Source of the DNA: JBDHAC01 sp039588215
GTDB taxonomy: Bacteria > Gemmatimonadota > Gemmatimonadetes > Palauibacterales > Palauibacteraceae
DNA length: 64,000 nucleotides
Assembly: GCA_039588215.1 (NCBI GenBank)
Contig: JBDHAD010000008.1
Location: forward strand, 1 to 64,000
Reading direction: 5' to 3'
The position numbers and the translations under genes are program-made. Below are positions 52,077 to 60,492 of the stretch, in pieces; position 1 is the stretch's first letter; each line of letters opens with the position of its first letter. The notes under the pieces were generated by a model that ran no database searches, was not told the origin of the DNA, and worked only from the letters and a program-made list of their open reading frames with translations.

Positions 52077-52778
52077 ATGCCACTCACTGCAGTCATGCTC
52101 AACTGGGCGAGACCCAAGAACGTGCAGCGAATCGTAGCTCGGTGGCGCGAAACGACAGCTATAGACGAGTACATCGTTCTGAGCAACAGCGGTACCATGC
52201 CCGAGCTGCCAGACTATGTAACGCAGGTGACGTCGAGCGTGGACCTGGGGCTGAGATCCCGATTCCTCGCCGTTCTCATGGCGAGGAACGAGGGGGTACT
52301 GATCCAGGATGACGATCTGCTCGTGCCACCGCGGACCGTGGAAGCACTCTACGCACATTGGAAACAGGAGCCTTCCGTCCTACACGGCCTGTTCGGCAGG
52401 CAACCCGAGGAGGACGGTACATACGCGATTAGCCACAACAGAGAGCGCATCGACTGTGACATGATCCTCACCAGATGCCTGGTGGCGCCAGCAGAATACG
52501 CGGTGCGGTTCTTCGAGCATGAACGCTACTTCGAGATACTCGACGCTGGTGAGCCTCCGGGAAACGGGGAGGACATCGTCTTCAGCTACATCGCCCGGGC
52601 GTACTCGGGGAAGTCAAACCGTTGCTACCCCTACGCCGCCAAGGAGCTGCGGGCTCGCCAAGCGATACACCGCCGGGTGAGCGACCATAAGGCCCATCGG
52701 ACGAGGGTGCTGGAGACCTGCTTGCGCTGGTTGGCCGAACACCCGGAGTCGGCCACCGCGGGACCAGCGGCCGAGTAG
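52077..52778 (+). CDS. Glycosyltransferase (GT64/exostosin-like domain)
   Basis: The ATG at 52077 gives 233 residues. The N-terminal MPLTAVMLNWARPKNVQRIV and EYIVLSNSG, followed by SRFLAVLMARNEGVLIQDDD with a DDD metal motif, resemble the GT64/exostosin C-terminal fold. GEDIVFSYIARAYSGK carries the conserved (G/N)ED catalytic region. It would transfer a sugar from a nucleotide donor in the cytoplasm. Codon use stands out: many AGA/AGG arginines and A/T third positions, unlike neighbours, which suggests transfer from another source. No signal or membrane segment is present. The acceptor is unknown. Confidence 0.75.
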   Translation: MPLTAVMLNWARPKNVQRIVARWRETTAIDEYIVLSNSGTMPELPDYVTQVTSSVDLGLRSRFLAVLMARNEGVLIQDDDLLVPPRTVEALYAHWKQEPSVLHGLFGRQPEEDGTYAISHNRERIDCDMILTRCLVAPAEYAVRFFEHERYFEILDAGEPPGNGEDIVFSYIARAYSGKSNRCYPYAAKELRARQAIHRRVSDHKAHRTRVLETCLRWLAEHPESATAGPAAE

Positions 52779-52839
52779 GCGCACCGAAACCACCAACCGT
52801 GTTCGGGCCCAGCGGGTCAGGCCGTCTACGGTGCCTCTG

Positions 52840-53575
52840 CTACGCCAACTCCCCCCGATGCACATCGATCTGATCGATGGTTCCGCCATAGATGAACTCG
52901 GCCCCCGCACCTGTGGGCCCGATGAAGTCGTGCGGGAAGCCGAGCTCGATCGCGCTGACCGCGTCGAGGCGTGCCAGGTGCTCATCGCCGAGGGTCACGC
53001 TCAGCGCGCCCAGGTTCTCCTCCAGCTGCGCCAGGTTGCGAGCACCGACCAGAGGGACGATCACGCCCCGCTGCTGCTGCACCCACGAGATCGCGGCCTG
53101 GGTAGGCGTGCACCCCAGGTCTTCCGAGACGGCGATCACTTCCGACGCGATCTCCAGATTGCGCGGAACCGTCGCGGCTCCCTCTTTCGCCCTCCCCTCC
53201 TCCGGCTTGGTGTCGCGGTTGTACTTCCCGCTCAGCACGCCGGCGCCAATCACGCTCCACGGCGTGACCGCCAGGTCGAGCGCGCGCGCCATGGGAAGGA
53301 GATCCCGTTCGGCCGTGCGGTCGATCAGGCTGTAACGGATCTGGAGTGCCACGAACGGCGCCCAACCTCTCAAATCGGCCAGCGTGTTCGCCCTCGATAC
53401 CTCCCAGGCGGGCGTGTCGGAAACCCCTACGTACACGACCTTCCCCTGCCGCACGAGATCATCCAGACGACGCATGACCTCGTCGATCGGTGTCAGGTGC
53501 GGTGCCGAAGGTCATCGCGCCGAAGGCGAGCTCGGACACCCGTAACCCGTTTCGGCCCAACAGTCTGTATCTCAT
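52840..53575 (-). pseudogene. Aldo/keto reductase with internal deletion and frame change
   Basis: The start at 53575 encodes a perfect aldo/keto reductase N-terminus (RYRLLGRNGLRVSELAFGAM, then TFGTA). Within a few codons coding shifts frame and resumes at LTPIDEVMRRLDDLVRQGK, late in the TIM barrel. From there it continues normally to 52840 (YVGVSDTPAWEVSRANTLAD, IRYSLIDRTAERDLLPMARA, VIGAGVLSGKYNRDTKPEEG). Compared with intact enzymes of ~340 residues, roughly 95-100 residues are missing, including the region with catalytic Tyr and Lys. The junction near 53508-53515 lies among repeated CACC sequences. The gene is almost certainly inactive unless the deletion is an assembly artefact. Confidence 0.78.
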
Positions 53576-53767
53576 CGATGGACCGACCCTTTCCGAATCC
53601 GCGGCGGACCGTTGCTGCGACAGCCCACTAGGGCTCCGACCGATCGAGAAGTCAAGCGCGAGGGCCAGGGTTGGGTGGTGGAGACGGCCCGCGTAGCTTT
53701 CAGGTTGGGTCCACGTACACCCGGTCAGTGTCCCAAACGCGCGGCAGGACGGAGCTTGAGAGAGGAT

Positions 53768-54451
53768 ATGGAGACGGAGCACCGATTCTCCGAACAGGAA
53801 GTCTCGCTTGTGCTCCAGCGCGCGGCCGAGATCGAGGCGCGGAGCGGGGTGCCGGCCGAGGCCCGGGGGCTCACGCTCCGCGATCTCGAGGGTGTCGCGG
53901 CGGAGGTCGGGATCCGGCCCGAGTCGCTGGCGCGAGCCGTCGCGGAGCTGCAGGCGAGCGGGGTGGCCAAAGGGACGCCGCTCGCGGGTCCATCCCCGTC
54001 CCAAAAGGCGATCCGTGCCGTGACAGCCCAGATCTCTCGCGAGGAGCTGAGCAACTTGGTCCGGTACGTGGAGGACGCGGTGGGGAAGCCGGGAACGGTG
54101 ACCGAGGCGCTCGACACGGTCCGCTGGACGTCGGCGGACCGGTTCCTGACGACCCAGGTTTCGATCGCTACCTCGACGGATACTACGATCACCGTTCACG
54201 AGCGCTACGAGGACCGGCTGCGTCCGATGCTTCACGGCATCCCCACCGCGTGGGGAACGATCCTGGGGATCGGCGTCGCAGGCTCTATCGGGATCGCCGG
54301 ATTGCCGCTGGTGGCGCTCCTCGGCGCGGGAGCGGCGGCCGGTTTCGGGGCCGGTCGTGCCGTATGGACGCTGCTCGCGAGCCGGAGCCGGCGGCGGGTG
54401 GATCAGCTCGCGAACGACCTGTCCGCACAGGCCGCCACGGGAGACGGCTGA
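53768..54451 (+). CDS. Hypothetical protein with C-terminal membrane hairpin
   Basis: The ATG at 53768 follows GAGAGAGGAT. The 227-residue product has an N-terminal helical region (RFSEQEVSLVLQRAAEIEAR, GLTLRDLEGVAAEVGIRPES, LARAVAEL). This pattern recurs in uncharacterised Gemmatimonadota-type proteins and recalls a small ligand or dimerisation module. The middle (RWTSADRFLTTQVSIATST) is beta-rich. Residues ~165-205 are two hydrophobic segments (GTILGIGVAGSIGIAGLPLV, ALLGAGAAAGFGAGRAVW). No named family is recognised. It is divergent from the broken aldo/keto reductase. Confidence 0.7.
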   Translation: METEHRFSEQEVSLVLQRAAEIEARSGVPAEARGLTLRDLEGVAAEVGIRPESLARAVAELQASGVAKGTPLAGPSPSQKAIRAVTAQISREELSNLVRYVEDAVGKPGTVTEALDTVRWTSADRFLTTQVSIATSTDTTITVHERYEDRLRPMLHGIPTAWGTILGIGVAGSIGIAGLPLVALLGAGAAAGFGAGRAVWTLLASRSRRRVDQLANDLSAQAATGDG

Positions 54452-54681
54452 ACACAGCGGCGGCGACGGACCGCCGTGGATGTCCGGATCGAGCGGAGCG
54501 ATTCCGCATTGCCCTGCGCGTTTGACTCGAGGCTGGTACACCGCCCTGGCATGCGAGTGGCCCGGCTGGATGACGTCGCTCGGCCGCGAACCGCAGGGCG
54601 GCGACACCCCATGTGACAAGGCCTATGCCCAAGGCGTACCGCCCCGTCGAGACTGTGCTGTACTGACGAGGAGAAAGATCC

Positions 54682-55767
54682 ATGACTTCATACAAGATCG
54701 GTGTGCTGGGCGGGGACGGGATCGGGCCCGAGGTGACAGCGGAGGGGCTGAAGGTGCTGCGGGAGGTCGCGGCGCTCGAGGAGGTGCGCTACGAGCTCGT
54801 CGACTACCCCTACAGCAGCGAGCACTACCTGACGACCGGCGAGCTGGTCCCCGATGAGGTGATCGAGGAGTGGGGGACGCTGGACGCGGTGCTGCTGGGG
54901 GCGATCGGGCACCCGGACGTGGAGCCGGGATTGGTCGAGCGCTCGGTGATTCTGGGGCTCCGGTTCGGCCTCGATCTGTTCATCAACCTGAGACCCATCA
55001 GGCTGTACTCCGAGCACCTGTGCCCGCTCAAGGGGAAGGGGCCGGACGACATCGACTTCGTGGTGGTGCGAGAGAATACGGAGGGGTTGTACTCGCAGGT
55101 CGGGGGGCACCTTCGGAAGGATACGCCGGACGAGATCGCGCTGGTGAACGGGATCTACACGTGGAAGGGGTGCGAGCGTGCCAGCCGGTACGCGTTCGAG
55201 CTCGCCCGCCAGCGGGCGGCCGCTCGCGATGATGGTCAACGGCCGCTCGTCACGCTGGTGGACAAGGCGAACGCCGTCCGCCCGCACGACCTGTGGACGC
55301 GGGTATTCGCTCACGTGGCGAGCGAATACCCCGACGTGGACACCGACCACGCCTACGTCGACGCGTGTTGCATGTGGATGGTGAAGAACCCGGAGTGGTT
55401 CGACGTGATCGTCACGACCAACATGTTCGGCGACATCATCACCGACCTGGGCGCCATGCTCCAGGGCGGGATGGGGATCGCGGCGTCGGGCAACATCCAC
55501 CCGGGAAAGACGTCCATGTTCGAGCCGATCCACGGCTCGGCGCCCAAATACGCCGGAAAGAACGTGGCCTGCCCACTCGGGGCGATCTCCGCTGTGGCGA
55601 TGATGCTGGACTATCTGGGCGAGACGGCGGCCGCCCGACGTGTGGAGACCGCGATCGCGGATCTGCTCGTGAGCGGCGATGTGCCGTCCGCCGACGCCCG
55701 CAGTGGCATTTCGACCGACGCGATGGGGGACATGGTCCTGGAGCGGTTGGCGGGCGTCAGCGTCTGA
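54682..55767 (+). CDS. Isocitrate/isopropylmalate dehydrogenase-family enzyme (3-isopropylmalate dehydrogenase-like)
   Basis: The 361-residue enzyme starts at 54682 with GAGGAGA upstream. It has the beta-decarboxylating dehydrogenase motifs: IGVLGGDGIGPEVTAEGLKV, GAIGHPDVEPGLVERSVILG, INLRPIRLYSEHLCPLKGKG, VVRENTEGLYSQVGGHLRK, VTLVDKANAVRPHDLWTRVF, YVDACCMWMVKNPEWFDVIV, and NMFGDIITDLGAMLQGGMGI. C-terminal MFEPIHGSAPKYAGKNVACP holds the NAD site (EPIHGSAP is typical of NAD users). It could be LeuB or a tartrate/homoisocitrate relative. No leu genes are adjacent, which keeps the substrate open. Confidence 0.9.
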   Translation: MTSYKIGVLGGDGIGPEVTAEGLKVLREVAALEEVRYELVDYPYSSEHYLTTGELVPDEVIEEWGTLDAVLLGAIGHPDVEPGLVERSVILGLRFGLDLFINLRPIRLYSEHLCPLKGKGPDDIDFVVVRENTEGLYSQVGGHLRKDTPDEIALVNGIYTWKGCERASRYAFELARQRAAARDDGQRPLVTLVDKANAVRPHDLWTRVFAHVASEYPDVDTDHAYVDACCMWMVKNPEWFDVIVTTNMFGDIITDLGAMLQGGMGIAASGNIHPGKTSMFEPIHGSAPKYAGKNVACPLGAISAVAMMLDYLGETAAARRVETAIADLLVSGDVPSADARSGISTDAMGDMVLERLAGVSV

Positions 55768-55827
55768 GAGGTGCCGGCGGACGTCAGCGCCCGAGACGAC
55801 CCGCGGCGCGCAGTGTCCGACGATGCC

Positions 55828-56994
55828 TCAGCCGTGCGCTGCGCGGCTGTACGCTTTGAGCGCGGGGTGTACCGCCAAGAGCGTCCCGACCAACAAGATC
55901 GGCATCGACCACGCGGCGGCACCCACGGGACCGATCTGATCGGCGAGAGCTCCGGCTCCCAGCACTCCGAGCGAGCCCGGCACCCAGGCGAGCCCCATCA
56001 CGATACCCGAGCTCACCGCCGTTCCCTCGGGCATGATCTCCTGCGCCATTACCACGACGGCAGGGAGCATCCCCATGTTGAGGAATCCGGCACCGATCGC
56101 TGCGGCTAGCGCGAGCGGACCAGCGGGCGCCGCGCTCACGGCGACGATGTGCAGCGGGACTCCCACCGCCGTGGCCGCGAGCAGCAGGTGCCGGCGGTCC
56201 ATGCAGTCGGCCAGGACACCCCCGGCTAGCGTCCCCAGCGCTTGAGCGCCCAAGTAGACGCTCAACACGACGGCTCCGGTGGCTTCGGTCCGCCCGGCCT
56301 GCGCGCCGATGATGGGCGTCAACGTCAGAAACACGCGCTGGACGAAGGCGCCCGCCGCGCTGATCCCGAACAGGAGCCCCAACGGGCCCTTCAGCGCGCG
56401 GAGGACCTGGATCGGGTGCGGTGGCGGCGGGCCCGCTCGTCTCTCCCGATCGTCCGGGAGCGTTCTCCACAACGCGAGGCCGAGAAGGACGCCCGGCACC
56501 ATCGCCACCCACAGCCCCTCGAATCCGCGCTGGGTCACCAGCCACACGGCCACCAGCGGGCCGATCGCGAACCCGGCGGCGCCACCGAACGAGAAGATCG
56601 AAAAGCGGATGCCGCTGCCGCGTCCCTCGCCCGCTCGCGCGGCCAGAGAGGCGGCGGGCGGGTGGAACGTCGCGGCGCCGAGCCCGCCCAGGACGAGGAA
56701 CGCCACCAGCACACCGAAGGTCGGGGCGATGCCGATCAACGAAAAGAACACCGCGGCCAGGATTGGACCCGCGATGGTGTAGGGCCGGCGGCCGTAACGG
56801 TCGGCCAGGTAGCCCAGTGGGGGCTGGAGCACCGAGACGGCGATGAACAGGCTCATCGAGAGCGCCGCGGCCAGCGTGATCGACAGCCCCAGCTTGTCCA
56901 TGATTCGGGGGAGCAGCGGGTGCAGGAAGGCCGCGTACGCATCGATCGCCCCGTGGCTCACCGCAATGACCGCCGCGATCGCGACGCCGTTCAT
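55828..56994 (-). CDS. MFS transporter (fosmidomycin-resistance-like)
   Basis: The ATG at 56994 has GAGG upstream; a GTG at 57030 is an alternative. The 388-residue protein has about 12 membrane spans and MFS features: loop 2-3 GYLADRYGRRPYTIAGPILA (motif A-like) and GLGAATFHPPAASLAARAGE. The latter, with its HPP, resembles Fsr-type exporters of the fosmidomycin-resistance family. The second half has GTLAGGVLADCMDRRHLLLA and VVMAQEIMPEGTAVSSGIVM. The likely role is drug or metabolite efflux. It follows the quinone oxidoreductase gene by 49 bp on the same strand. Confidence 0.87.
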   Translation of the reverse strand: MNGVAIAAVIAVSHGAIDAYAAFLHPLLPRIMDKLGLSITLAAALSMSLFIAVSVLQPPLGYLADRYGRRPYTIAGPILAAVFFSLIGIAPTFGVLVAFLVLGGLGAATFHPPAASLAARAGEGRGSGIRFSIFSFGGAAGFAIGPLVAVWLVTQRGFEGLWVAMVPGVLLGLALWRTLPDDRERRAGPPPPHPIQVLRALKGPLGLLFGISAAGAFVQRVFLTLTPIIGAQAGRTEATGAVVLSVYLGAQALGTLAGGVLADCMDRRHLLLAATAVGVPLHIVAVSAAPAGPLALAAAIGAGFLNMGMLPAVVVMAQEIMPEGTAVSSGIVMGLAWVPGSLGVLGAGALADQIGPVGAAAWSMPILLVGTLLAVHPALKAYSRAAHG

Positions 56995-57043
56995 CGCGGT
57001 CCTCGGGGCGCGATCGGAGAGATCGGTCACGGTGGCGTGCGGC

Positions 57044-58087
57044 CTATGGGGCCAGCAGCACTTTCCCGAGATTGCGGCGCGCGTGGATGTGCGAGTGCGC
57101 CTCGGTGGCACCCGCCTGATCGAGCGGGAACACGCGATCTACGATGGGTCGCCACTCTCCGGCGGTGATGCCCCGAAAGATCTCCTCGAGCGCTGGACCG
57201 AGCAGCTCTTCCTTTTCGCCCAGGTGGAGGAGGTGGACGCCAAAGATCCCGACGTTGGGCTCCGCGAGCGACGCCGGGTGGAAGCGTCGGGTACCGACGA
57301 AGGCTCGGATCGCCCGCAGCCAGCTACGCTTTCGTCGTGGCAGGGCATTGCTGAGGCCATAGAATACGAGACGTCCGAGGGGGGCCAGCTGCCTGCGGCA
57401 AGCCGCGGTCGCGGGGCCACCGACCGGATCGAGCGCGATGTCGATCCCTCGCTCACCGACGAGCGCTCGCACACCCGTCTCCCAATCCCCGCGAGAGTCG
57501 AAGCATGCTTCGGCGCCCAGCTCATCCGTGACGAAAGCCCGCTTGCGGGCGTCACCCGCAGTTCCGATCACCCTGAGCTCGCGCTGGACCGCCAGTTGAA
57601 CGGCCGCGGTGCCGACACCTCCTCCTGCCCCCAGGATGAGCGTCGTGTCGCCGGGGCGTGCGTGCCCGGTTTCGAAGAGACACACCCACGCCGTCAGGAA
57701 GTTGACGGGAACCGCGGCCGCCTCGACCGGTATGAGGCTGTCCGGATACGGGAAGAGTTGTCGATCGGAAAGCACGACGTCACGGGCGTAGCCCCCGAAC
57801 CGCAGCAACGCGACCGCCCGGTCCCCCTCGCGCCACGCCGCCACGCCCGGACCAACGCGCGCGACGACCCCGGCGACCTCGAACCCGGGGCTGAACGGGC
57901 GCGGGGGGACCGTGCCGTACAGCCCGGTCCGCATCATCAGGTCTGCGAAGTTGATCCCGGTCGCTTCGACCCGCAGCTGGACCTCTCCGGGACCCGGGTC
58001 GGAGAGCGGCACCTCACGCTCGACCAGGACCTCGGGCGGCCCGAGTCGGTCGATGAGGATGGCACGTGTCGTGTGGTGGGTTGTCAC
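57044..58087 (-). CDS. Zinc-type-family quinone oxidoreductase (MDR superfamily)
   Basis: The 347-residue protein starts at the ATG at 58087. It has the MDR N-terminal domain (LGPPEVLVEREVPLSDPGPG, EATGINFADLMMRTGLYGTV, FSPGFEVAGVVARVGPGVAA) and Rossmann domain (TLILGAGGGVGTAAVQLAVQ). The AAVPVNFLTAWVCLFET segment and absence of structural-zinc cysteines point to the quinone oxidoreductase/enoyl reductase branch, using NADPH. C-terminal FPLDQAGATEAHSHIHARRN LGKVLL-type ending is standard. The substrate is unknown. Cytoplasmic. Confidence 0.88.
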   Translation of the reverse strand: MTTHHTTRAILIDRLGPPEVLVEREVPLSDPGPGEVQLRVEATGINFADLMMRTGLYGTVPPRPFSPGFEVAGVVARVGPGVAAWREGDRAVALLRFGGYARDVVLSDRQLFPYPDSLIPVEAAAVPVNFLTAWVCLFETGHARPGDTTLILGAGGGVGTAAVQLAVQRELRVIGTAGDARKRAFVTDELGAEACFDSRGDWETGVRALVGERGIDIALDPVGGPATAACRRQLAPLGRLVFYGLSNALPRRKRSWLRAIRAFVGTRRFHPASLAEPNVGIFGVHLLHLGEKEELLGPALEEIFRGITAGEWRPIVDRVFPLDQAGATEAHSHIHARRNLGKVLLAP

Positions 58088-58144
58088 TGTCGGTCTCTTC
58101 CTCGATCCACGCGACGGCGAGCCCGGTTGACTGCTACGCCTTCG

Positions 58145-58831
58145 TTACCGCGTCGCTGGTGTGTCCGTCTCTTTTCGATAGAGCCCGTTCACGGTCACCC
58201 GCAGGCCCCCGTTCCTCACCACCTCCACCGTCCGAGTGGGTCGCTCCGGGGCCAACCCATGGGTGGCCATCGCGGCGTCCAGCCCGATGGCATCGATGAG
58301 GTACACGCGGCCTGACGGTAACCCTTCGTACACGTGCGGCAAATCGGGCACGAGGGTGAGCCGGACTCCTTCGGGGCGGATGCGTCTGGCAAAGTTGGCC
58401 ACCAGGAGAAGTCCACCCGGCTTCAGGACCCGGGACGTCTCCGCCAGCGCCTGGTTCCACTCCTCGGGAGAATGGGCGTTATGGTAGACGCCAAGGGCCA
58501 CGATCAGGTCGAAGTGGCCGCTCGCGAAATCCAAGTCGTCCATCGGTCCGACCCGAATTCGACGCCTCGCCTCGTCGTGGCCGATCATCTCGGCCACGCG
58601 GGCTCGGGTCCGCTCGATCATCGCGCGCGACGAGTCCACCGCGTGCACGTCGAATCCCGCGGCGGCCAGGAGTAGGGTGTTCCTACCGCCCGCGCAGCCG
58701 AGGTCGAGCACGCGCGTGCCTGCAGGCTCCGCGTAGTCCGTCAGACGCTCGACGAGCCGCCGATCCGGTTCGCGGTCCGCGAACCTCTCTACCTGCTCCG
58801 GATCATCCCAAAAGTCTGTCTCGTAACCCAC
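58145..58831 (-). CDS. Class I SAM-dependent methyltransferase
   Basis: The GTG at 58831 gives 228 residues. SAM motif I is TRVLDLGCAGGRNTLLLAAA near residue 40, motif II VHAVDSSRAMIERTRARVAE, motif IV GHFDLIVALGVYHNAHSPEE, and post-motif VLKPGGLLLVANFARR. The compact fold and YETDFWDDPEQVERFADREP N-terminus resemble methyltransferases acting on small molecules (Methyltransf_25 type). The acceptor is unknown. It is 57 bp upstream of the quinone oxidoreductase start on the same strand. Confidence 0.85.
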   Translation of the reverse strand: MGYETDFWDDPEQVERFADREPDRRLVERLTDYAEPAGTRVLDLGCAGGRNTLLLAAAGFDVHAVDSSRAMIERTRARVAEMIGHDEARRRIRVGPMDDLDFASGHFDLIVALGVYHNAHSPEEWNQALAETSRVLKPGGLLLVANFARRIRPEGVRLTLVPDLPHVYEGLPSGRVYLIDAIGLDAAMATHGLAPERPTRTVEVVRNGGLRVTVNGLYRKETDTPATR

Positions 58832-58853
58832 TCTTCGGTCCGGCTCGGCGTCC

Positions 58854-59336
58854 CTACTCGCTCACCCCCGGGCTCGGCAGCTTACCGGTGACACCCAGGA
58901 CCCACCGTATGCATTTGTGGCCCATATCCGCGCCCCGGCAGTACATGAGAGGGCAGGCACCTGCGATCACCTCGATCCCGTGCTCCTCACAGAGCCGGAC
59001 TCCTTCTTCCGAAACGCTTCCATCCCCGAAGGAGCGGTGCATCCACACCCGCCGGATTCCGAGTTGGGAGCACTCGCGGACGACATCTGGCGTGGCCGCA
59101 GGGTGCGTCGCGATCACCACGCCTTGGACCGGATCGGGCACGGCGGCGAGATCCGGGAAGCACGGATCTCCCTCGACCTCCTCGGCGTTCGGATTGATGG
59201 GGACGACGTGATAGCCCTCCGCGCGCAGCTTCCGGTAGATGCCGTTCGCGGCTTCAGTCGATGAGCGGGACACACCGGCGACCGCGATGCGGTCGACCGC
59301 AAGGAAGTCCTCGGCCGCTTGCTTCAGAGGTTTCAT
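58854..59336 (-). CDS. CoA-binding protein (YccU-like)
   Basis: The 160-residue protein is a stand-alone CoA-binding Rossmann domain: DRIAVAGVSRSSTEAANGIY, KLRAEGYHVVPINPNAEEVE, DPVQGVVIATHPAATPDVVR, and RVWMHRSFGDGSVSEEGVRL. It ends with IEVIAGACPLMYCRGADMGH, a conserved Cys/His-containing stretch of this family. Such proteins resemble the CoA-binding domain of succinyl-CoA synthetase alpha. Their role is not established. It sits 22 bp upstream of the methyltransferase gene. Cytoplasmic. Confidence 0.88.
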   Translation of the reverse strand: MKPLKQAAEDFLAVDRIAVAGVSRSSTEAANGIYRKLRAEGYHVVPINPNAEEVEGDPCFPDLAAVPDPVQGVVIATHPAATPDVVRECSQLGIRRVWMHRSFGDGSVSEEGVRLCEEHGIEVIAGACPLMYCRGADMGHKCIRWVLGVTGKLPSPGVSE

Positions 59337-59856
59337 GATGCGGATCCTCGAATCGTGTGGTGGAGAGCGGGACTTCTTGCCCCACTGGGTGACAAGCTGA
59401 CCCGGCCAGCATGGCCCCGTCCACGGGGTTGGGGCGGGTTGGTGACCAACGACCTAGGACCCGTGGGTTCGAGCGTTCCGGTCAGGAATCGGGCTTGGGG
59501 GTGGTTGCCGGTTCGCCGACATCCGGGTACGCCTGGTCGCAGTCCTCGCAGTCGCGGTCTACGTCGTCGCAAGGAACGCCGTCAGCTTGGGCTTCCGCGC
59601 AGGGAGGCCATTTGCCATCCCATCCATCGGGTATCGACGCGCGACCTGCTGGTTCCGCACGTGGGGCATCCATGGGGGGTCCAGTCGCTGGAGTTCAACC
59701 CCGGTCAGCACCCGCTCGAGGCGGGAAACTGGCACCCTTCTTGATCGTTCAAGGTGCAGATCCTGTGCCCAATCTGCTCGCGTGTTCGCGGCGCGATTGC
59801 CTGCCGGCGACGGTTCAGCCGGGGCATCTCGTCGCGGACCTGTCGTGGAGCCCGCC
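59337..59856. other. Divergent region upstream of the por operon, little coding evidence
   Basis: This 520-bp region lies between the CoA-binding gene and porG and probably contains the por promoter. It holds only short frames. The best candidate is the Cys-rich minus-strand frame at 59482-59673, listed separately. Plus-strand frames running into porG are basic and not family-like. No clear -35/-10 pair, repeat or RNA motif was recognised. Confidence 0.4.
59482..59673 (-). CDS. Small Asp/Cys-rich ORF, doubtful
   Basis: This 63-residue frame ends with KWPPCAEAQADGVPC, DDVDRDCEDCDQAYPDVGEP and a short tail. Five Cys and a high Asp content are unusual for a random antisense frame. No ribosome-binding site precedes the ATG and no homologue is recognised. 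It may be spurious. Confidence 0.2.
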   Translation of the reverse strand: MDAPRAEPAGRASIPDGWDGKWPPCAEAQADGVPCDDVDRDCEDCDQAYPDVGEPATTPKPDS

Positions 59857-60492
59857 ATGCAGGAGCTGCGTGTACACGGTCGTGGAGGTCAGGGGGCGGT
59901 CATAGCCTCCAAGCTCCTGGCCGAAGCTCTCTTTCGTGAGGGCCACTGCGTCCAGTCGTTCCCCGCGTTCGGGGTCGAGCGGCGAGGCGCCCCCGTCACC
60001 GCGTTCGTTCGGCTCGCCGACCGGCCGGTTCGACTCCGCTGCGAGGTTACGGAGCCGGATGATCTGATCGTCCTCGACCCGACGCTCATCGGAGCCGTGG
60101 ACGTGACGGGCGGGCTCGCGCCGGGCGGAACGATCCTGATCAACTCCGACCAGCCCCCGGAGGCGTACCCGGAGCTCCTCGAACGCTTTCGCGTGGTGAC
60201 GGTAGACGCGAGCGCCATCGCCACCCGGCACGGCCTCGGCTCGCGAACCCAGCCGATCGTGAACACGGCCATCCTCGGCGCGTTCGCGGCGGTGTTCGGG
60301 CTGGCGAGCCTGGATACGGTCTGTGACGCGATCCGTGAGGCGGTGCCTACGCACATCGACGAGAACGTCCGGGCGGCGCGCGAGGCGGCCGCGGGGGTTC
60401 GGTTCGCGGGTGCCGAGACGGGTGCCCCTGAGGACGTCGGGGAGACCGAAGACCCACTCGCGCCCGAGCCCGAGGAGGCAGTTCATGGCTGA
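59857..60492 (+). CDS. porG: 2-Oxoacid (pyruvate/ketoisovalerate):ferredoxin oxidoreductase gamma subunit
   Basis: From the ATG at 59857 (GGAG upstream) the product has 211 residues of the gamma-subunit type: MQELRVHGRGGQGAVIASKL, FPAFGVERRGAPVTAFVRLA, LIVLDPTLIGAVDVTGGLAP, and GSRTQPIVNTAILGAFAAVF. The GRGGQG and GxxRRGAP segments are diagnostic. This subunit helps bind coenzyme A in the enzyme that oxidises pyruvate or branched 2-oxoacids to acyl-CoA, reducing ferredoxin. The acidic C-terminal tail (ETGAPEDVGETEDPLAPEPE) is longer than usual. Its stop overlaps the next gene by 8 nt (ATGGCTGA), so the operon is translationally coupled. Confidence 0.9.
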   Translation: MQELRVHGRGGQGAVIASKLLAEALFREGHCVQSFPAFGVERRGAPVTAFVRLADRPVRLRCEVTEPDDLIVLDPTLIGAVDVTGGLAPGGTILINSDQPPEAYPELLERFRVVTVDASAIATRHGLGSRTQPIVNTAILGAFAAVFGLASLDTVCDAIREAVPTHIDENVRAAREAAAGVRFAGAETGAPEDVGETEDPLAPEPEEAVHG

